Made by a program: the position numbers and the translations under genes. A stretch of 64,000 nt of DNA from Allantophomopsis cytisporea (Eukaryota > Ascomycota > Leotiomycetes > Phacidiales > Phacidiaceae), in contig CP103024.1 in NCBI GenBank assembly GCA_024752435.1, positions 124,001-188,000 of the forward strand. Reading direction: 5' to 3'. The stretch's first letter is position 1; each line of letters begins with the position of its first letter. Below are positions 31,947 through 42,232 of the stretch, piece after piece. The notes beneath the pieces are model-generated. The model was not told where the DNA came from, searched no databases, and saw only the letters and a list, made by a program, of their open reading frames with translations.

Positions 31947-34376
31947 TCAACCAATCCAATCAACACTCGGCTCACTCATCTCCTCATCGCTATAATCATG
32001 GCCAGAATATTCCTCCGCATGTTCTCCCTTTGCTCCCGTCATCCTAGCATAAATCCCCACTTGATCTATCTCCTGCGACGGCGGAGAATGGACCTGCATG
32101 GACCAAATACTTCTCCTCGGAGCCGAATATCCCCTCTCAATCCCCTCCGCCTCATCATCCCCATTTTCTGCTTGAGGAATGAGCTCAGGGTGCGTTGAGT
32201 CTTTGCGTGATGCATAAATTTGGCTATTCTTAGGATTTACACACAAACTCTTATGTCTCTTGCCCCCAGTCGGGGCTCCCTCTATTTGCTCATCGTTTGG
32301 GAAACCAGAAGTTGCGACTGGTCTAGGATATCCTGAATCCTTCCTAGGTTTCTTCCACGTCTTCTTGCGCGAAGGCTGCGGTACGTTGATTTTCACCCGA
32401 GGAGATCTTGGCGTGCTAGGTCGTCGCACGTGAGAACTCTGCCCAAGTGCGGAACCGGATTTTGAAGCCTCACTCAGTCGATGGATTGCTTCCGGATGTG
32501 GGGTTATGACACTTTTGCGACGATGTTGCGGCGAATCCTGGGATTGCTGGTAGGAAAGCGAAGCGCTTGAGTGAGATGCTTCGCGGACCATAGTGAGGCG
32601 ACGTGCGTTGTCCTCGACAAGAGAGGCTGGAGCTTGAGTTGCGTCAATACCCTGCAGATATAAGGAGTACGGCTCAGGTGTAGATTCTCTGGAGTCCATA
32701 CTCGGAAGAGGACTAATCCAATCAGATGTTGCTTTTCTAGGTGGCAGTGCGGGGAAGGATTCAACGAATTTTGGCAACTCAATTGTACTAAAGGGGTTGT
32801 ATTCTTTGAACTTTTGTTTGTGATCCGACCACGTTGATTGAGAGCCCGTGAAGCTCTTGGCTCGCGGCTCTAGAGCTTCTGATGAACTGTTAGATGAAGA
32901 GGGTCGTGTTATGGGTGAGACAGATGTGATGTTTCTTTCATCAGTGGTAGACCAAACAGTCAAATTATGATTGAAAATTTGCTCTCGATTGCTCCTACTA
33001 CTGTTCGATGAAGTAGTACTAGCTGAGCTTAGTCGTCGAGGTGAGCCATCATCTTCCCAGATTATCTCATGGACACTATCTCTTGACATGACCATTGAGA
33101 TCTGTCTTGATTTTCGATGGCTCCTTTGTGTAATTGTGTTTTGGCTGCCTCGTCTGCTCTGAGACTCGAGGAACGCACCAGGGATGTTTGTAAACGTGGT
33201 CGCTGTTTTTGCGGCAGATAGTGCGTTTGGAATGAGTCCTTGTGGGGTGACACTCAATTTTCGAGCACTCTGAAAGCTTACGTGTCGTCTGCTATCGGAC
33301 TTGACTTGCGATTTGTGTTTTGAAGTCTTTGAATTGATCATGTTATTTTCGATTAAAGCAGTTACCTTGTCAATCTCATGGTCGGTAATGATATATGCAG
33401 CGATTGGAGTATCACTGTCCAAGTGATTCTCATTCGGGGTTGTGGCACTTTGAATGAGAAGTAATGATTGAATTGAAGAATTTCGAGATTTGCTAGTTGA
33501 TGGTGGGCTGGCTCTTCGAAGAGTGATAGTTGCCGGAGTATTTAATTTAGGGACAGAAATTCTTTTCGAAGTCAGTATTTTCTGTACAGCACCGAGACAC
33601 CCATGACGATCGACGACATGATCGGACATCCTCTTGTTGGATTTGTGGCTGGCGCTTCGTTGCTCTTCATTACATGGGAGCATGCGGGATGCTCCAACTT
33701 CAACAGAGCTCCATCTCCTTGTTGTGACTGGATTTGCTGGGTGTGACATTAGTTTGCTCAAACACTCATGTGTAGCTCCAGGGGAACTCTCTGAGTCAGT
33801 CGATGGCTCTTTGCCGCTTATGTTGGAAGTCAGAAGATTGTGTAGCGTCGCTGACCTATCTTGCTTGTCTGTTATCCACCGATAAGAATGGGGCTCTTGC
33901 GAATTGTCTCTGAACTTCTTCCTTTTACTGTTCGCTCGAGACTGAGGACCATGAATTCGGTTGTAGGAGCGATCGCCATATGGCACTGTCTTAGTTCTCT
34001 GAATCATGGTGAGACTGGTAGAATCTTGTCGACTGGGCTTGAAAGGAGGAACGTCGTAGTCTTGCTCTTCTGGGGGTGTCAGATATACGCTACTTATTCC
34101 GCTACGATGGTCATATTCGGAGTAAGGTGACCTTGATGACTCGCCCGAAGATCGTGAGGCAACACTTGGAGATAGATTTCTCGGAGCTAGGCCTGCCTCC
34201 GCTGAGGGCGATGTAGATGATGTTTGAATCCTTGGAAAGTAGCTTGCGTCGTTGTGGTCACAATCTTTTAATTGGGTACACTGTACTTCATTGTCGTTGT
34301 CGTCCGTCAAAGTGATGGGTGGGCTATTCAGCGGGGAGGACAATGACAGATGTAACGGTATAATTCGAGGCGCCAT
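31947..34376 (-). CDS. large Ser-rich hypothetical protein (809 aa)
   Basis: One long uninterrupted exon. The first ATG is at 34376 (MAPRIIPLHLS); the frame stays open a little upstream without an ATG. The protein is rich in Ser, Thr, Arg and Pro and predicted to be largely disordered. It has many basic-Ser patches that look like kinase or SH3-type docking sites (for example RRPSTPRSPRVKI and PSRKKTWKKPRK). The C-terminus ends acidic with SDEEMSEPSVDWIG. No transmembrane segment or catalytic motif is seen and I do not recognise a family. Maintained reading over 2.4 kb argues for a real gene. Its 3' end lies within about 10 bp of the last frame assigned to the NLR relic. Confidence 0.75.
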   Translation of the reverse strand: MAPRIIPLHLSLSSPLNSPPITLTDDNDNEVQCTQLKDCDHNDASYFPRIQTSSTSPSAEAGLAPRNLSPSVASRSSGESSRSPYSEYDHRSGISSVYLTPPEEQDYDVPPFKPSRQDSTSLTMIQRTKTVPYGDRSYNRIHGPQSRANSKRKKFRDNSQEPHSYRWITDKQDRSATLHNLLTSNISGKEPSTDSESSPGATHECLSKLMSHPANPVTTRRWSSVEVGASRMLPCNEEQRSASHKSNKRMSDHVVDRHGCLGAVQKILTSKRISVPKLNTPATITLRRASPPSTSKSRNSSIQSLLLIQSATTPNENHLDSDTPIAAYIITDHEIDKVTALIENNMINSKTSKHKSQVKSDSRRHVSFQSARKLSVTPQGLIPNALSAAKTATTFTNIPGAFLESQSRRGSQNTITQRSHRKSRQISMVMSRDSVHEIIWEDDGSPRRLSSASTTSSNSSRSNREQIFNHNLTVWSTTDERNITSVSPITRPSSSNSSSEALEPRAKSFTGSQSTWSDHKQKFKEYNPFSTIELPKFVESFPALPPRKATSDWISPLPSMDSRESTPEPYSLYLQGIDATQAPASLVEDNARRLTMVREASHSSASLSYQQSQDSPQHRRKSVITPHPEAIHRLSEASKSGSALGQSSHVRRPSTPRSPRVKINVPQPSRKKTWKKPRKDSGYPRPVATSGFPNDEQIEGAPTGGKRHKSLCVNPKNSQIYASRKDSTHPELIPQAENGDDEAEGIERGYSAPRRSIWSMQVHSPPSQEIDQVGIYARMTGAKGEHAEEYSGHDYSDEEMSEPSVDWIG

Positions 34377-35099
34377 CAAGGATATTGAAGGAATAGAGTA
34401 GGCAAAGTTCTGGAACAAAGAATGAAAAGGGATTTAAAGAATGCAAAGTTCAAGGACCAAGCTGAATGGCAACGAAAGGCTTTAGGGTAAAGAATAGAGG
34501 ATAGTGATCATGGTTGGCGCGACTGTCCAGAAGGCATTTCGCAAGTAGAAAGTAAGAGGAAAGGTACATATTGGAGATGCTCTCATAGCCAGCCATAATC
34601 TTGGATATTGAATTTGGCAGGAGTGTCTCATATGGGCATCATTTCTCTGACGGAGGTGCATCGAGATCAAGTCGTGACTGCTATATATATAATCTAGGAT
34701 AGCCCACAAAGTGACGTGATGAAAAATGTAACTTGAGCAAAGATTGGATTCAGCCATCTTCAGTAGATATGAAGTATGCTCATGATTACATGCGACTGTA
34801 CACCATGGGGAATTGGCTCAGAACTGTAGACTATAGAGTTCAGCTTTGCAATTGATGGTTTTGTGGTCGGCGAAAGCGATAGACATGTGGACCAGGAAAT
34901 TATAGACACCCTCTTATCTATAAGAAAGCACAAACATTTGAATGGGGGAAATGAAGCTATTGGTATCTTCAAGAGAAGGGATAGTATAAAATTGTATTTG
35001 GTTTCGATGTAATGAGGCTGGCTTCTAGCGTTTCGCTGATGAGGACGAACGCATGCCTTGGGGCACAGTCTCTTAATATCCATTCCGCGGATGATGAAG

Positions 35100-35130
35100 T
35101 GAAGCGAAAATCATACCCCTAGCAAATCGA
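35100..35130 (-). pseudogene. tRNA-Ala fragment (degenerate copy 1)
   Basis: The plus strand reads GCGAAAATCATACCCCTAG. This equals the same stretch of the intact tRNA-Ala gene at 35395-35481 with 5 bases (GGGGA) removed. It contains the A-box/D-arm part only; no B-box is seen beside it. Confidence 0.5.
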
Positions 35131-35220
35131 GAATGAGGAAAATGGAGCGACGAGCTTTCCAAAATATAATCATCCATAAAAACATCAACCTGAATGAAGG
35201 AGACAAAACAGTGTTAGAAT

Positions 35221-35301
35221 CCACAGGAAGTAGATCTAAGGACCTTTTTCATGCTCAATGACATCCTGCGGAGGGAGATCGCACCCCTAAATCAAGCAAA
35301 A
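35221..35301 (-). pseudogene. tRNA-Ala pseudogene (degenerate copy 2)
   Basis: The copy aligns collinearly with the intact tRNA-Ala over the variable region, anticodon arm, intron and D-arm. The matching pieces on the plus strand are GACCTTTTTCATGCTCAA against GACCTTCCCCATACTCAA and TCGCACCCCTAAATCAAGC against TCATACCCCTAGACCAAGC. Apart from a poorly matching part of the intron, the substitutions I can align are transitions. The T-arm and acceptor pairing are destroyed, so it should be inactive. It runs into a short tandem repeat at its right end. Confidence 0.55.
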
Positions 35302-35331
35302 TGAGCAAAATGAGCAAAATGAGCAAAATGC
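35296..35331 (+). repeat. 9-bp tandem repeat, four copies
   Basis: AGCAAAATG repeated four times, starting within the 5' end of the degenerate tRNA copy. Confidence 0.85.
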
Positions 35332-35389
35332 ATCAATTTCGAGACACCCATCAACGACACGACACTTCCCCCACTCCATCAAATACTGC

Positions 35390-35394
35390 AAAAA
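35390..35394 (-). terminator. Pol III terminator of the tRNA-Ala gene
   Basis: Five T residues on the minus strand directly follow the discriminator base of the tRNA. Confidence 0.75.
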
Positions 35395-35481
35395 TGGACG
35401 CTGTGGGAATTGAACCCACGACCTTCCCCATACTCAAATTAGCTTTGCGAAGGGGAAATCATACCCCTAGACCAAGCGCCC
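35395..35481 (-). tRNA. tRNA-Ala (anticodon CGC) with 15-nt intron
   Basis: The minus strand folds into a full cloverleaf. The acceptor stem GGGCGCT pairs with AGCGTCC and includes the G3:U70 wobble that marks alanine tRNAs. A-box TGGTCTAGGGGT and B-box GGTTCAATTCC are present. The anticodon stem TCCCC/GGGGA has the loop TTCGCA.T. A 15-nt intron (AAGCTAATTTGAGTA) sits after position 37, as in eukaryotic nuclear tRNAs. The mature length is 72 nt plus CCA. CCA is not encoded. Confidence 0.92.
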
Positions 35482-36583
35482 GATAGATTGGAAAAAGCTC
35501 GCTTATTTTGCAATATGTCTAGATCCAAAAGCACGTACTTGATGAGCCGAGCGGCAGAGGGCTTGGAGCAGCTAGTTGGTGATTTTCAAGTGCAAATGGA
35601 TGGATTTGAATATATGGTATTATTGGGTTGCCTAGTTTAACTATTCACAATAACATAGATATAGGTTTGAGAAGAATATGGCCATATGCCTTCGATGCTT
35701 TTCGATCAAGTGTTTGAGGTTCCCACCATTCTGCATCATATTGCCCAGATCCTTCAAGTCTGATCATCAGAAAATATATGACTTTTAGTAATCGCGCAGC
35801 TTGCGAAAACATGGTGGAATAATGTATCTTTGAACGACTAACTGCATGGCTCTCATGCGTTGTACAGCCGTAATGAGTATACGGAATCCATCACTGCTAC
35901 AAAGTATTCATGCTTTTGACGTCTTTGAAGTTTACTGTTGCATTGGAATCGAGCGTACTGTAGAAATGCAGGTTCAGGATATATTGTAGTGGTTGAGTGA
36001 AATTCAGGTCATTCATTACGTATGGAATGTCTGGATCTGGGCAAATGTCTTTGGACAGAAAGTGTTGGGAACGCGTCGAAAGATAGATCAATTATAGCCG
36101 CAAGTAACATTGGTAAATAATAATAAAAAGCAAGATCATGCAGTATTGAAGGTTTTGCTGGCAGACAATGTTATTGAACTAAATTCATGCTTTCATAAAT
36201 TCAAAGATGAGTGCAACGGAGGTAGATATGGTGATGCTGTGGAGGAGGACATGCAGTTACAGCAAGCAGACACTTCAGGCCAAAGACATCCATAGAAATA
36301 AGGAAATTCCGCACTGGAAAATAAAAGCTTCCGCTTCAAGGAGACCATCAAGCGCACATAGCTTGTACAGTGAATGTATTCATTACATTGAATATGCGAT
36401 AGAGAAAAGCTCCGGATTCAATGCCATGCGCACCACCACACCTCGGTACTCGAAGTATTCATTAGCGAGCGCGAACTGAAATCTTATCGCCAGGAAATTC
36501 TAGGCGCTTACGGTTGAACGCATGCATCTCGCATAGAGCTCACCTCAGCCTCACAGCTCTTTTGAAGACTCATCTCGTATACG

Positions 36584-38509
36584 ATGGCCCCCGAGGCGAC
36601 TGAAGCTTCTCAAACATCATCAGATGACTACGTACGATTACACATCACCCCGTTTAATCCAGCGCTTCTCAACGCCGTAGTAGCACCATCTATCCAACCT
36701 TCTGCGCGCAACATTTCCTTCCACACTCTACAGACTTTCCCAGACCAAGGCTACGGCTTTGTCGAACTACCGAAAATGGAGGCCGAGAAGATCAAAAAGA
36801 AGCTGAAGGGAGCGATTCTGAAGGGCACCAAAGTGCGCATTGAGAATGCGCGCCCAGAGAAGAAATTAGCTGGCGCTGGAGAAACGGATGACAAACCTAA
36901 GAAGCGATCAAAGGAGGAGAAGGACTCAAAGAAGAGAAAGAGAGATAGCGAGGCTATACCGGGTGTGGAGCTTAGGGATCGAAAAGTCAAGCGCGGTTGG
37001 ACAGAACCTACGACGGGCAAGTTCGAAAGACGATCGAAGGACAAGGATACAAAGCAGACAGTCATCATGTCAAAGTACACATCTCAGCCAGAATGTCTTT
37101 TCAAGGCTACTCTACCAGCGAATGTTGCATCGAAATTAAAGGCTTCGGATAAGAAGGTGGAATCGAATACCGAGAGAAAGAAAAAGAAGCACAATGGGAA
37201 GGAGATAGTGGTACACGAGTTTGCGAAAACCACAAAATACGCTTCGTTCTTGAGAGGCAGTGGTCCTTCAAAGGACAGTAAACCTGCAGTCGAATTCGTG
37301 GAGGGTAAGGGATGGGTTGATGAGGATGGCACTGTGGTTGAGAATGCGCCTGTGCAGAAGCCTAAGAGGACTATTGTGGTCAAGAAAAAGGTCGAAGTTG
37401 AAGAGTCCGAGACATCAAGCAGCGGCTCTAGTTCCGAAGAGGAAGATTCAAGCTCATCGGAAGAGGAGGAGGACGAAGAGGATGCAGAAGTCGAGGTCGA
37501 GATGAAGGATGAGCTACCCGTAGCCGATGCAACGCCTGCGGCGGAGATCGTTGAAGAGGCAGTTAAGGAAGTAGAGGAAGTAGAGGAAGCGGAATCATCA
37601 GACTCCGAAGACGAAGTAGATGAGGCGGCCTCCGGTGCTGAATCCGGATCCGATGCCGGATCCGATGCCGAGTCCACTCCTGCGAGCAAGGCAGCATCGA
37701 GTGAGCCAATATCGGCTACGTCAACCAAATCTACTGAACAACCTATTCAAATCACGAAGAAGGTATCACCTGCAGCATCAACTACTTCAGAGGACACAAG
37801 CTCCGAGTCAGAGTCCGAAGTAGAAGAATCAGAGAGCGAGTCTAGCTCTGATTCAAGCTCTGACGAGTCTGATTCCTCATCAGAAGCCGATTCTGATGAA
37901 GAATCCGAGAAGGCCGTAGATGTACCCGCTGATACCACTGCCCGACCAAACTCATCCAGTAAAAACCTCAGCCTATCTATACCCACAAACACCGAGACAA
38001 CCACACCTGGAGAGGTCCATCCACTTGAAGCCCTCTACAAACGGCGAAAGATCGCTGGCGAGGCACCAATTCTTACTGATGGAGCAGCTGGAGGTTTCAG
38101 TTTCTTTGGCGGCGACAACGATGACATCGAAGAAGACGAAGAGATGAACGATGTCGCGCCCATGACACCCTACACACGACGCGAGTTCGAGAGCCGCGGT
38201 TATCGTAGCGCAGCACCTACCCCAGACACCGCTCATCCCAACAAATCCTTCAACTGGTCGACGAACGACGACGAGGACGAAGACGAGGGCCAGGAACAGG
38301 GATACGGCGCTACTCCTGTGCAGAAGAAGCACAAGAAGTTTGCGGAGCAGAAGGAAGAGACGAAGACTGCGGCTGAGCCAATTGGCGATTTCCAGAAGTG
38401 GTTCTATGAGAATCGTGGTGAGACGAATCGTGCTTGGAAGAAGAGGAGGAAGGTTGCAGCTAAGGAGAGCAGGCAGAGGGAGAATAGGAAGAGGGGCGAT
38501 CGTGCTTGA
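36584..38509 (+). CDS. SRP40/NOL8-like nucleolar RNA-binding protein (641 aa)
   Basis: Single exon from ATG at 36584. Residues about 15-95 look like an RRM (RLHITPFNPALL...FPDQGYGFVELP...KGTKVRIENARPEKK). A Lys-rich region with nuclear-localisation-like runs follows, with the conserved patch GKEIVVHEFAKTTKYASFLR near 210-230. Long acidic Ser/Asp/Glu tracts of the SRP40/Nopp140 style run from about 275 to 450, and the basic C-terminus ends RAWKKRRKVAAKESRQRENRKR. This arrangement resembles nucleolar ribosome-biogenesis proteins (NOL8-type RRM plus acidic tail). Nucleolar location and a role in rRNA processing are inferred, and annotation pipelines usually call such proteins suppressor protein SRP40. 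Confidence 0.75.
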   Translation: MAPEATEASQTSSDDYVRLHITPFNPALLNAVVAPSIQPSARNISFHTLQTFPDQGYGFVELPKMEAEKIKKKLKGAILKGTKVRIENARPEKKLAGAGETDDKPKKRSKEEKDSKKRKRDSEAIPGVELRDRKVKRGWTEPTTGKFERRSKDKDTKQTVIMSKYTSQPECLFKATLPANVASKLKASDKKVESNTERKKKKHNGKEIVVHEFAKTTKYASFLRGSGPSKDSKPAVEFVEGKGWVDEDGTVVENAPVQKPKRTIVVKKKVEVEESETSSSGSSSEEEDSSSSEEEEDEEDAEVEVEMKDELPVADATPAAEIVEEAVKEVEEVEEAESSDSEDEVDEAASGAESGSDAGSDAESTPASKAASSEPISATSTKSTEQPIQITKKVSPAASTTSEDTSSESESEVEESESESSSDSSSDESDSSSEADSDEESEKAVDVPADTTARPNSSSKNLSLSIPTNTETTTPGEVHPLEALYKRRKIAGEAPILTDGAAGGFSFFGGDNDDIEEDEEMNDVAPMTPYTRREFESRGYRSAAPTPDTAHPNKSFNWSTNDDEDEDEGQEQGYGATPVQKKHKKFAEQKEETKTAAEPIGDFQKWFYENRGETNRAWKKRRKVAAKESRQRENRKRGDRA

Positions 38510-39195
38510 TACCATAATTCTGTCATCTACGTATCTTAGACAACTATCGATCCATGATTTTTACGGGGATGTACTATATATCTTTGAACGGACTTGTCTG
38601 ACTGGCATCTATTGTAGACATGACTGACGATGATCCTGATTGTTCTATTCAAGAGCTCCAGTGAAAATACAGATCCTCTTGTAAGACCATTGTTGCAGAA
38701 CAACTGCACATGCTTATTAACAGTTTTTGGAACTGGGATGTCATAGAATCAGTTTACTTGAATACATCTTATGCCCGCGACCTGGCCGTTGAAACATATT
38801 CATGATTATAGGGTTATTAAGTTGGATTAGTAAGATTCAAGCAGGATGAGGGGAAACATGCATGTCACGCGGAGACATGTGGAAAGAACAGGCTTTCAGC
38901 TTGCCTAGTTAATTTTGCAGCAATTGTAAAGTGTATGCGATAATGATATGACTCTTCAACAATCCTGATGATACCCCGCAATAATGGTGATACAATGACG
39001 GGATTGATAATACTGCCCCACAGAATATATCGGCAAACTTATCCGTGGTTCGTGACGTATGTTCTGAATTTGTCAATATATATGTATAACCGTTTGGACC
39101 CTGAATTCTGCAATCAACTCTCATCTTTGAGTTACCTATATCGTCGTTCTGAAGAGAAAGTAAATAGCTGTACCGACACCTGATATCATTGCACT
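38510..39195. other. intergenic, nothing seen
   Basis: Between two plus-strand genes. AT-rich; it holds the promoter of the oxidoreductase gene, and no distinct element is recognised. Confidence 0.5.
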
Positions 39196-40437
39196 ATGAA
39201 AGCTGTTCTTGTCGAGTCACGAGGCGGCATCAATGTCCTAGAGTCAAGAGATGTGCCTGATCCAGGTGCGCCTACTGGACATGACTTGTTGATACGGTAG
39301 GTTATCATATCTAGAAGTTCTGAATTAGCAATGGATATCTAATACTGGAAAAGTGTGAGAGCTTGCTCCATAAACCCAATTGACGTAAAAGTACGTGCTG
39401 GAAAATACGACGACTACCCAGGTATGAGAGTGAGATCTCACCGTGTGAATACAATACGGGCTAATAGATTCCCTGTAGATTACTATGATCGTGTCCCTCG
39501 TCCATATCAGATTTGCGGATTTGACGGTGCTGGCGTTGTCGAGCAAGTGGGCAAGCAATGCTCACGCTTCAAGCCCGGCGACGAAGTCTTCTACTCCGGA
39601 AGTCCCATCAGACAAGGTTCCAATGCCGAGTTGCAACTTGTGGATGAAAGAAGTGTTGGGCCCAAGCCTAGGACCCTCAATTTTGGAGGGGCTGCTGCGA
39701 TGCCTCTGACTTACGTCACTGCGTATGAAGCACTCATCGAGCGCCTTGAAATTTCCCGGCCGCGAGATGGCGTCCAGAACGAGAATGCCGGCATTCTGAT
39801 CATCAATGGAGCTGGTGGAGTCGGTGCGATTGCAACTCAGATCGCTCGTAAGATCTTGAAGTTGCCAGTAGTCGTCACTACTGCATCTCGACCAGAGACG
39901 GTCGACTTTTCGAAGAAAATGGGCGCAACTCATGTGGTGAATCACCGTGAAGATATCGTTGAACAGATTGCACAGCTGAAGTTGAAAGTACCTATCAAGT
40001 AAGTTTGTTAAGTTGATGGTTCGCGGGCAAGCTTTGACTGATTGGGCTCAAGGTACATTTTTATCACCCATTCCACAGATGCATACATCGATGCATGTGC
40101 CAAGATATGTGCTCCATTTGGCAAGGTTTGCTCCATTGTTCAGGGGCAAGCAAGAATGTATGGAACCGAGTTTATGGCAAAGTCTCTTTCCTTTATATGG
40201 TGTTTGCTGGGTACGAAGCCATATTATCAAGTTGACATTGAGTCACATGGCAAGATTCTTAAGGAATTATCAGATTTGATTGATTCTGGTCAAATCATAT
40301 GCCATTTGACAGAGCGTCTGCCATTGACCTTGGATGGTATAAAGAAAGCCCATGAGCTTAACGAGAAGGGAGGTAGTATTGGGAAGATAGGTCTGGAAGT
40401 TGATGAAGTTGGACCCAGTGCTACCCCTTTCGCCTAG
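39196..40437 (+). CDS. medium-chain dehydrogenase/reductase, quinone-oxidoreductase type (357 aa, 3 introns)
   Basis: Exons 39196..39296, 39354..39421, 39479..39998 and 40053..40437; all joins keep frame. The GroES-like N-terminal half has VRACSINPIDVKVRAGKYDDYP, then YQICGFDGAGVVEQVG and FKPGDEVFYSGSPIRQGSNAE. The Rossmann half has the NADPH-binding motif GAGGVG (about 167-172) followed by AIATQIARKILKLPVVVTTA. The zinc-binding Cys and His of classical alcohol dehydrogenases are missing, so it belongs to the zinc-free branch often annotated as zinc-type alcohol dehydrogenase-like or ZADH1. Such enzymes reduce quinones or enones with NADPH. The physiological substrate is unknown. Confidence 0.88.
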
Positions 40438-41278
40438 AAAGGGTACGTATACCAGGCATTATGTGCTTGCAGTGGTATTCCATGAACGAACACTCATTCA
40501 GTTTGCCTCAAAAACTCGGCAGTAGTAAGGAATCAATTTGTTCGTGCTGAGTATCCAATTCACTGCGGTAAAGTTCCATGACTCGTTCGTAGGTTGTACA
40601 TCATAACTCCTGATTATTTGTGGTGAACGACTTACACGTGCGTAAGGGGCTAGCACTCGAATCTGGATCGTTGTGATGTAATAGAAATTAATCGTTGTCT
40701 CTTTTACCATACACCTCATGCTCCTATTGTTTGCACTCGGGATTCAGAGCACTAATATGTCTTGGCAAGTATTGAACCTTTCAGCTTCTGTATCTCAATT
40801 CAAAGCTTTCATACAATGATAGACTGTTCTATCGTATGATTCTGCGGCATTTCAAAATTTGCATGGCTTTCGACTTTCCAGTTCCAGTAAAGTCAACATG
40901 ACATCGGTTCGAGATGCACTTTGGTATCGATAACAGTCGTCCAAGAAGATGTAGTCTTCTTCAGGTGATCTGGGCCCTGCTCTCCTTTAGCTTGACGATC
41001 TAGCGGGAGCTTTTCATGCCGCATGTGAAATCCATCGTTACTGCGCCGTACGAATTTCTCAACTATTATATGGACAATATCCAGTGAGTAAACACTCGGA
41101 ACATACTTGGGAAAACAAACGTGCCGAACAATGCGGCGAAGGGCTTTTCGGCGTATATAGTCTGGTACAATCACAACTTGTACTGAATACAGCTGGCCTT
41201 CCCAATCTAGACCTGTATTATTATCATTCCCTTCTGAACAAGCCTTACTCATAAGCTCAACCTTTTGCTCAGCATGTC

Positions 41279-41397
41279 ACATACGACCATAGACTGAGAA
41301 AACTAGGGCATCCCGTCCGCTCTGCCATACTCAAACCTCAGATCGGTAGACTAGTAGTTGGGTGGGTGACCACCAGCGAATCCCTACTGTTGTATGT
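41279..41397 (+). rRNA. 5S ribosomal RNA (119 nt)
   Basis: Begins ACATACGACCATAG and ends TGTTGTATGT, with the two ends pairing as helix I. The 3' half GTAGTTGGGTGGGTGACCACCAGCGAATCCCT is the canonical fungal form and includes the internal Pol III control element. The segment after position 14 (ACTGAGAAAACTAGGGCA) differs from common fungal 5S, yet CTGAG still pairs with CTCAG in helix II, so the structure is kept. A T-run follows the 3' end. A single isolated copy fits the dispersed 5S genes of filamentous fungi. Confidence 0.92.
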
Positions 41398-41402
41398 TTT
41401 TG
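41397..41402 (+). terminator. Pol III terminator of the 5S gene
   Basis: T-run starting at the last base of the 5S rRNA; a second run of six T lies about 10 bases on. Confidence 0.65.
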
Positions 41403-41943
41403 GCGTTTTTTGACGTTTTTGATGAGTTTTGCTTCGCTTGTTTTGATTCAAGTGTTCCCTAAAACACGTGGACACTTCGAAATCACGATAGTCTTGAGTC
41501 TATCACCTCAATCTGAGTTATCTGTCTGGTCAAGTCTTTGCCAGACGTTACTTATCAAACTGACTTTCTGTTTGATACAGTTCCGTGTTACTTTGCGATG
41601 GTTAGTTATCAAGCTTTGGAACGGTTTCGCGGTTCTTGTTCGATGGAGTTATGCTCCGGAAGATTAGTAACGTAAGAACGTGGAGGTAATCTACACAGGA
41701 AGCCAGAGGCTGAGGCGTGATACACAGGATACTTCCGGATTTGGAGTTTCGCTATTGATACTCCTATTAGTGTCTCGATATGTATGTCCGTAGTATATGG
41801 CCCAGCTTTTGCGTTTCGTTGTGGCGTCTGTAGCGTGGTATGTTACGAGTTTTCGTGCCAGGACCCAGTAAAAAGCATGTCCTACGTGCCTCTCCGATGG
41901 CTTTTAATGGCTTTAGAGTTCGCAAACCCTCGTTACATGACTC

Positions 41944-41985
41944 TTGTCCCGAATGTCTGTCCCGAATGTCTGTCCTGAATGTCTC
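41944..41985 (+). repeat. imperfect 12-bp tandem repeat
   Basis: Three to four copies of GTC(C/T)(C/T)GAATGTCT-like units in intergenic DNA. Confidence 0.7.
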
Positions 41986-42213
41986 TCCCAAGTAAGAAGT
42001 CCTCCATATTAGGTTGCATGAGCTGCGGCGCCCAATACAGACGACATGGTTATGGATATCACGCATGATACGTAAGATATCTCATACAGCCTGAGTATGA
42101 ATCCAGTAAGGTGTTCGCTCTATGCTGGCAATGCCGGTATTTAACGGCCCATTCCCCTTCGGTATCTGCCTGAGAATTTGGGTTAATATTCGGCTCTTTG
42201 TCTAACTAACGTG

Positions 42214-42232
42214 CTCTCTCTCTCTCTCTCTC
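42214..42232 (+). repeat. (CT)n microsatellite
   Basis: About nine CT units without interruption. Confidence 0.9.

Larger units (their letters stand above)
34377..36583. other. intergenic region with the tRNA-Ala locus; no protein gene seen
   Basis: Apart from the tRNA gene, its degenerate copies and a short tandem repeat (listed separately), only small unsupported frames are present. The last few hundred bases hold the promoter of the SRP40-like gene. Confidence 0.5.

Noticed and set aside
37084..37728. 214-codon minus-strand Ser-rich frame inside the SRP40-like gene
   Set aside because: Antisense reading of acidic/Ser codons of the plus-strand gene; no independent start context or domain.
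40893..41252. Minus-strand 119-codon frame with ATG just upstream of the 5S gene
   Set aside because: Starts with ATG and has mixed composition, but no domain, no neighbouring exon and no conserved-looking block could be seen.
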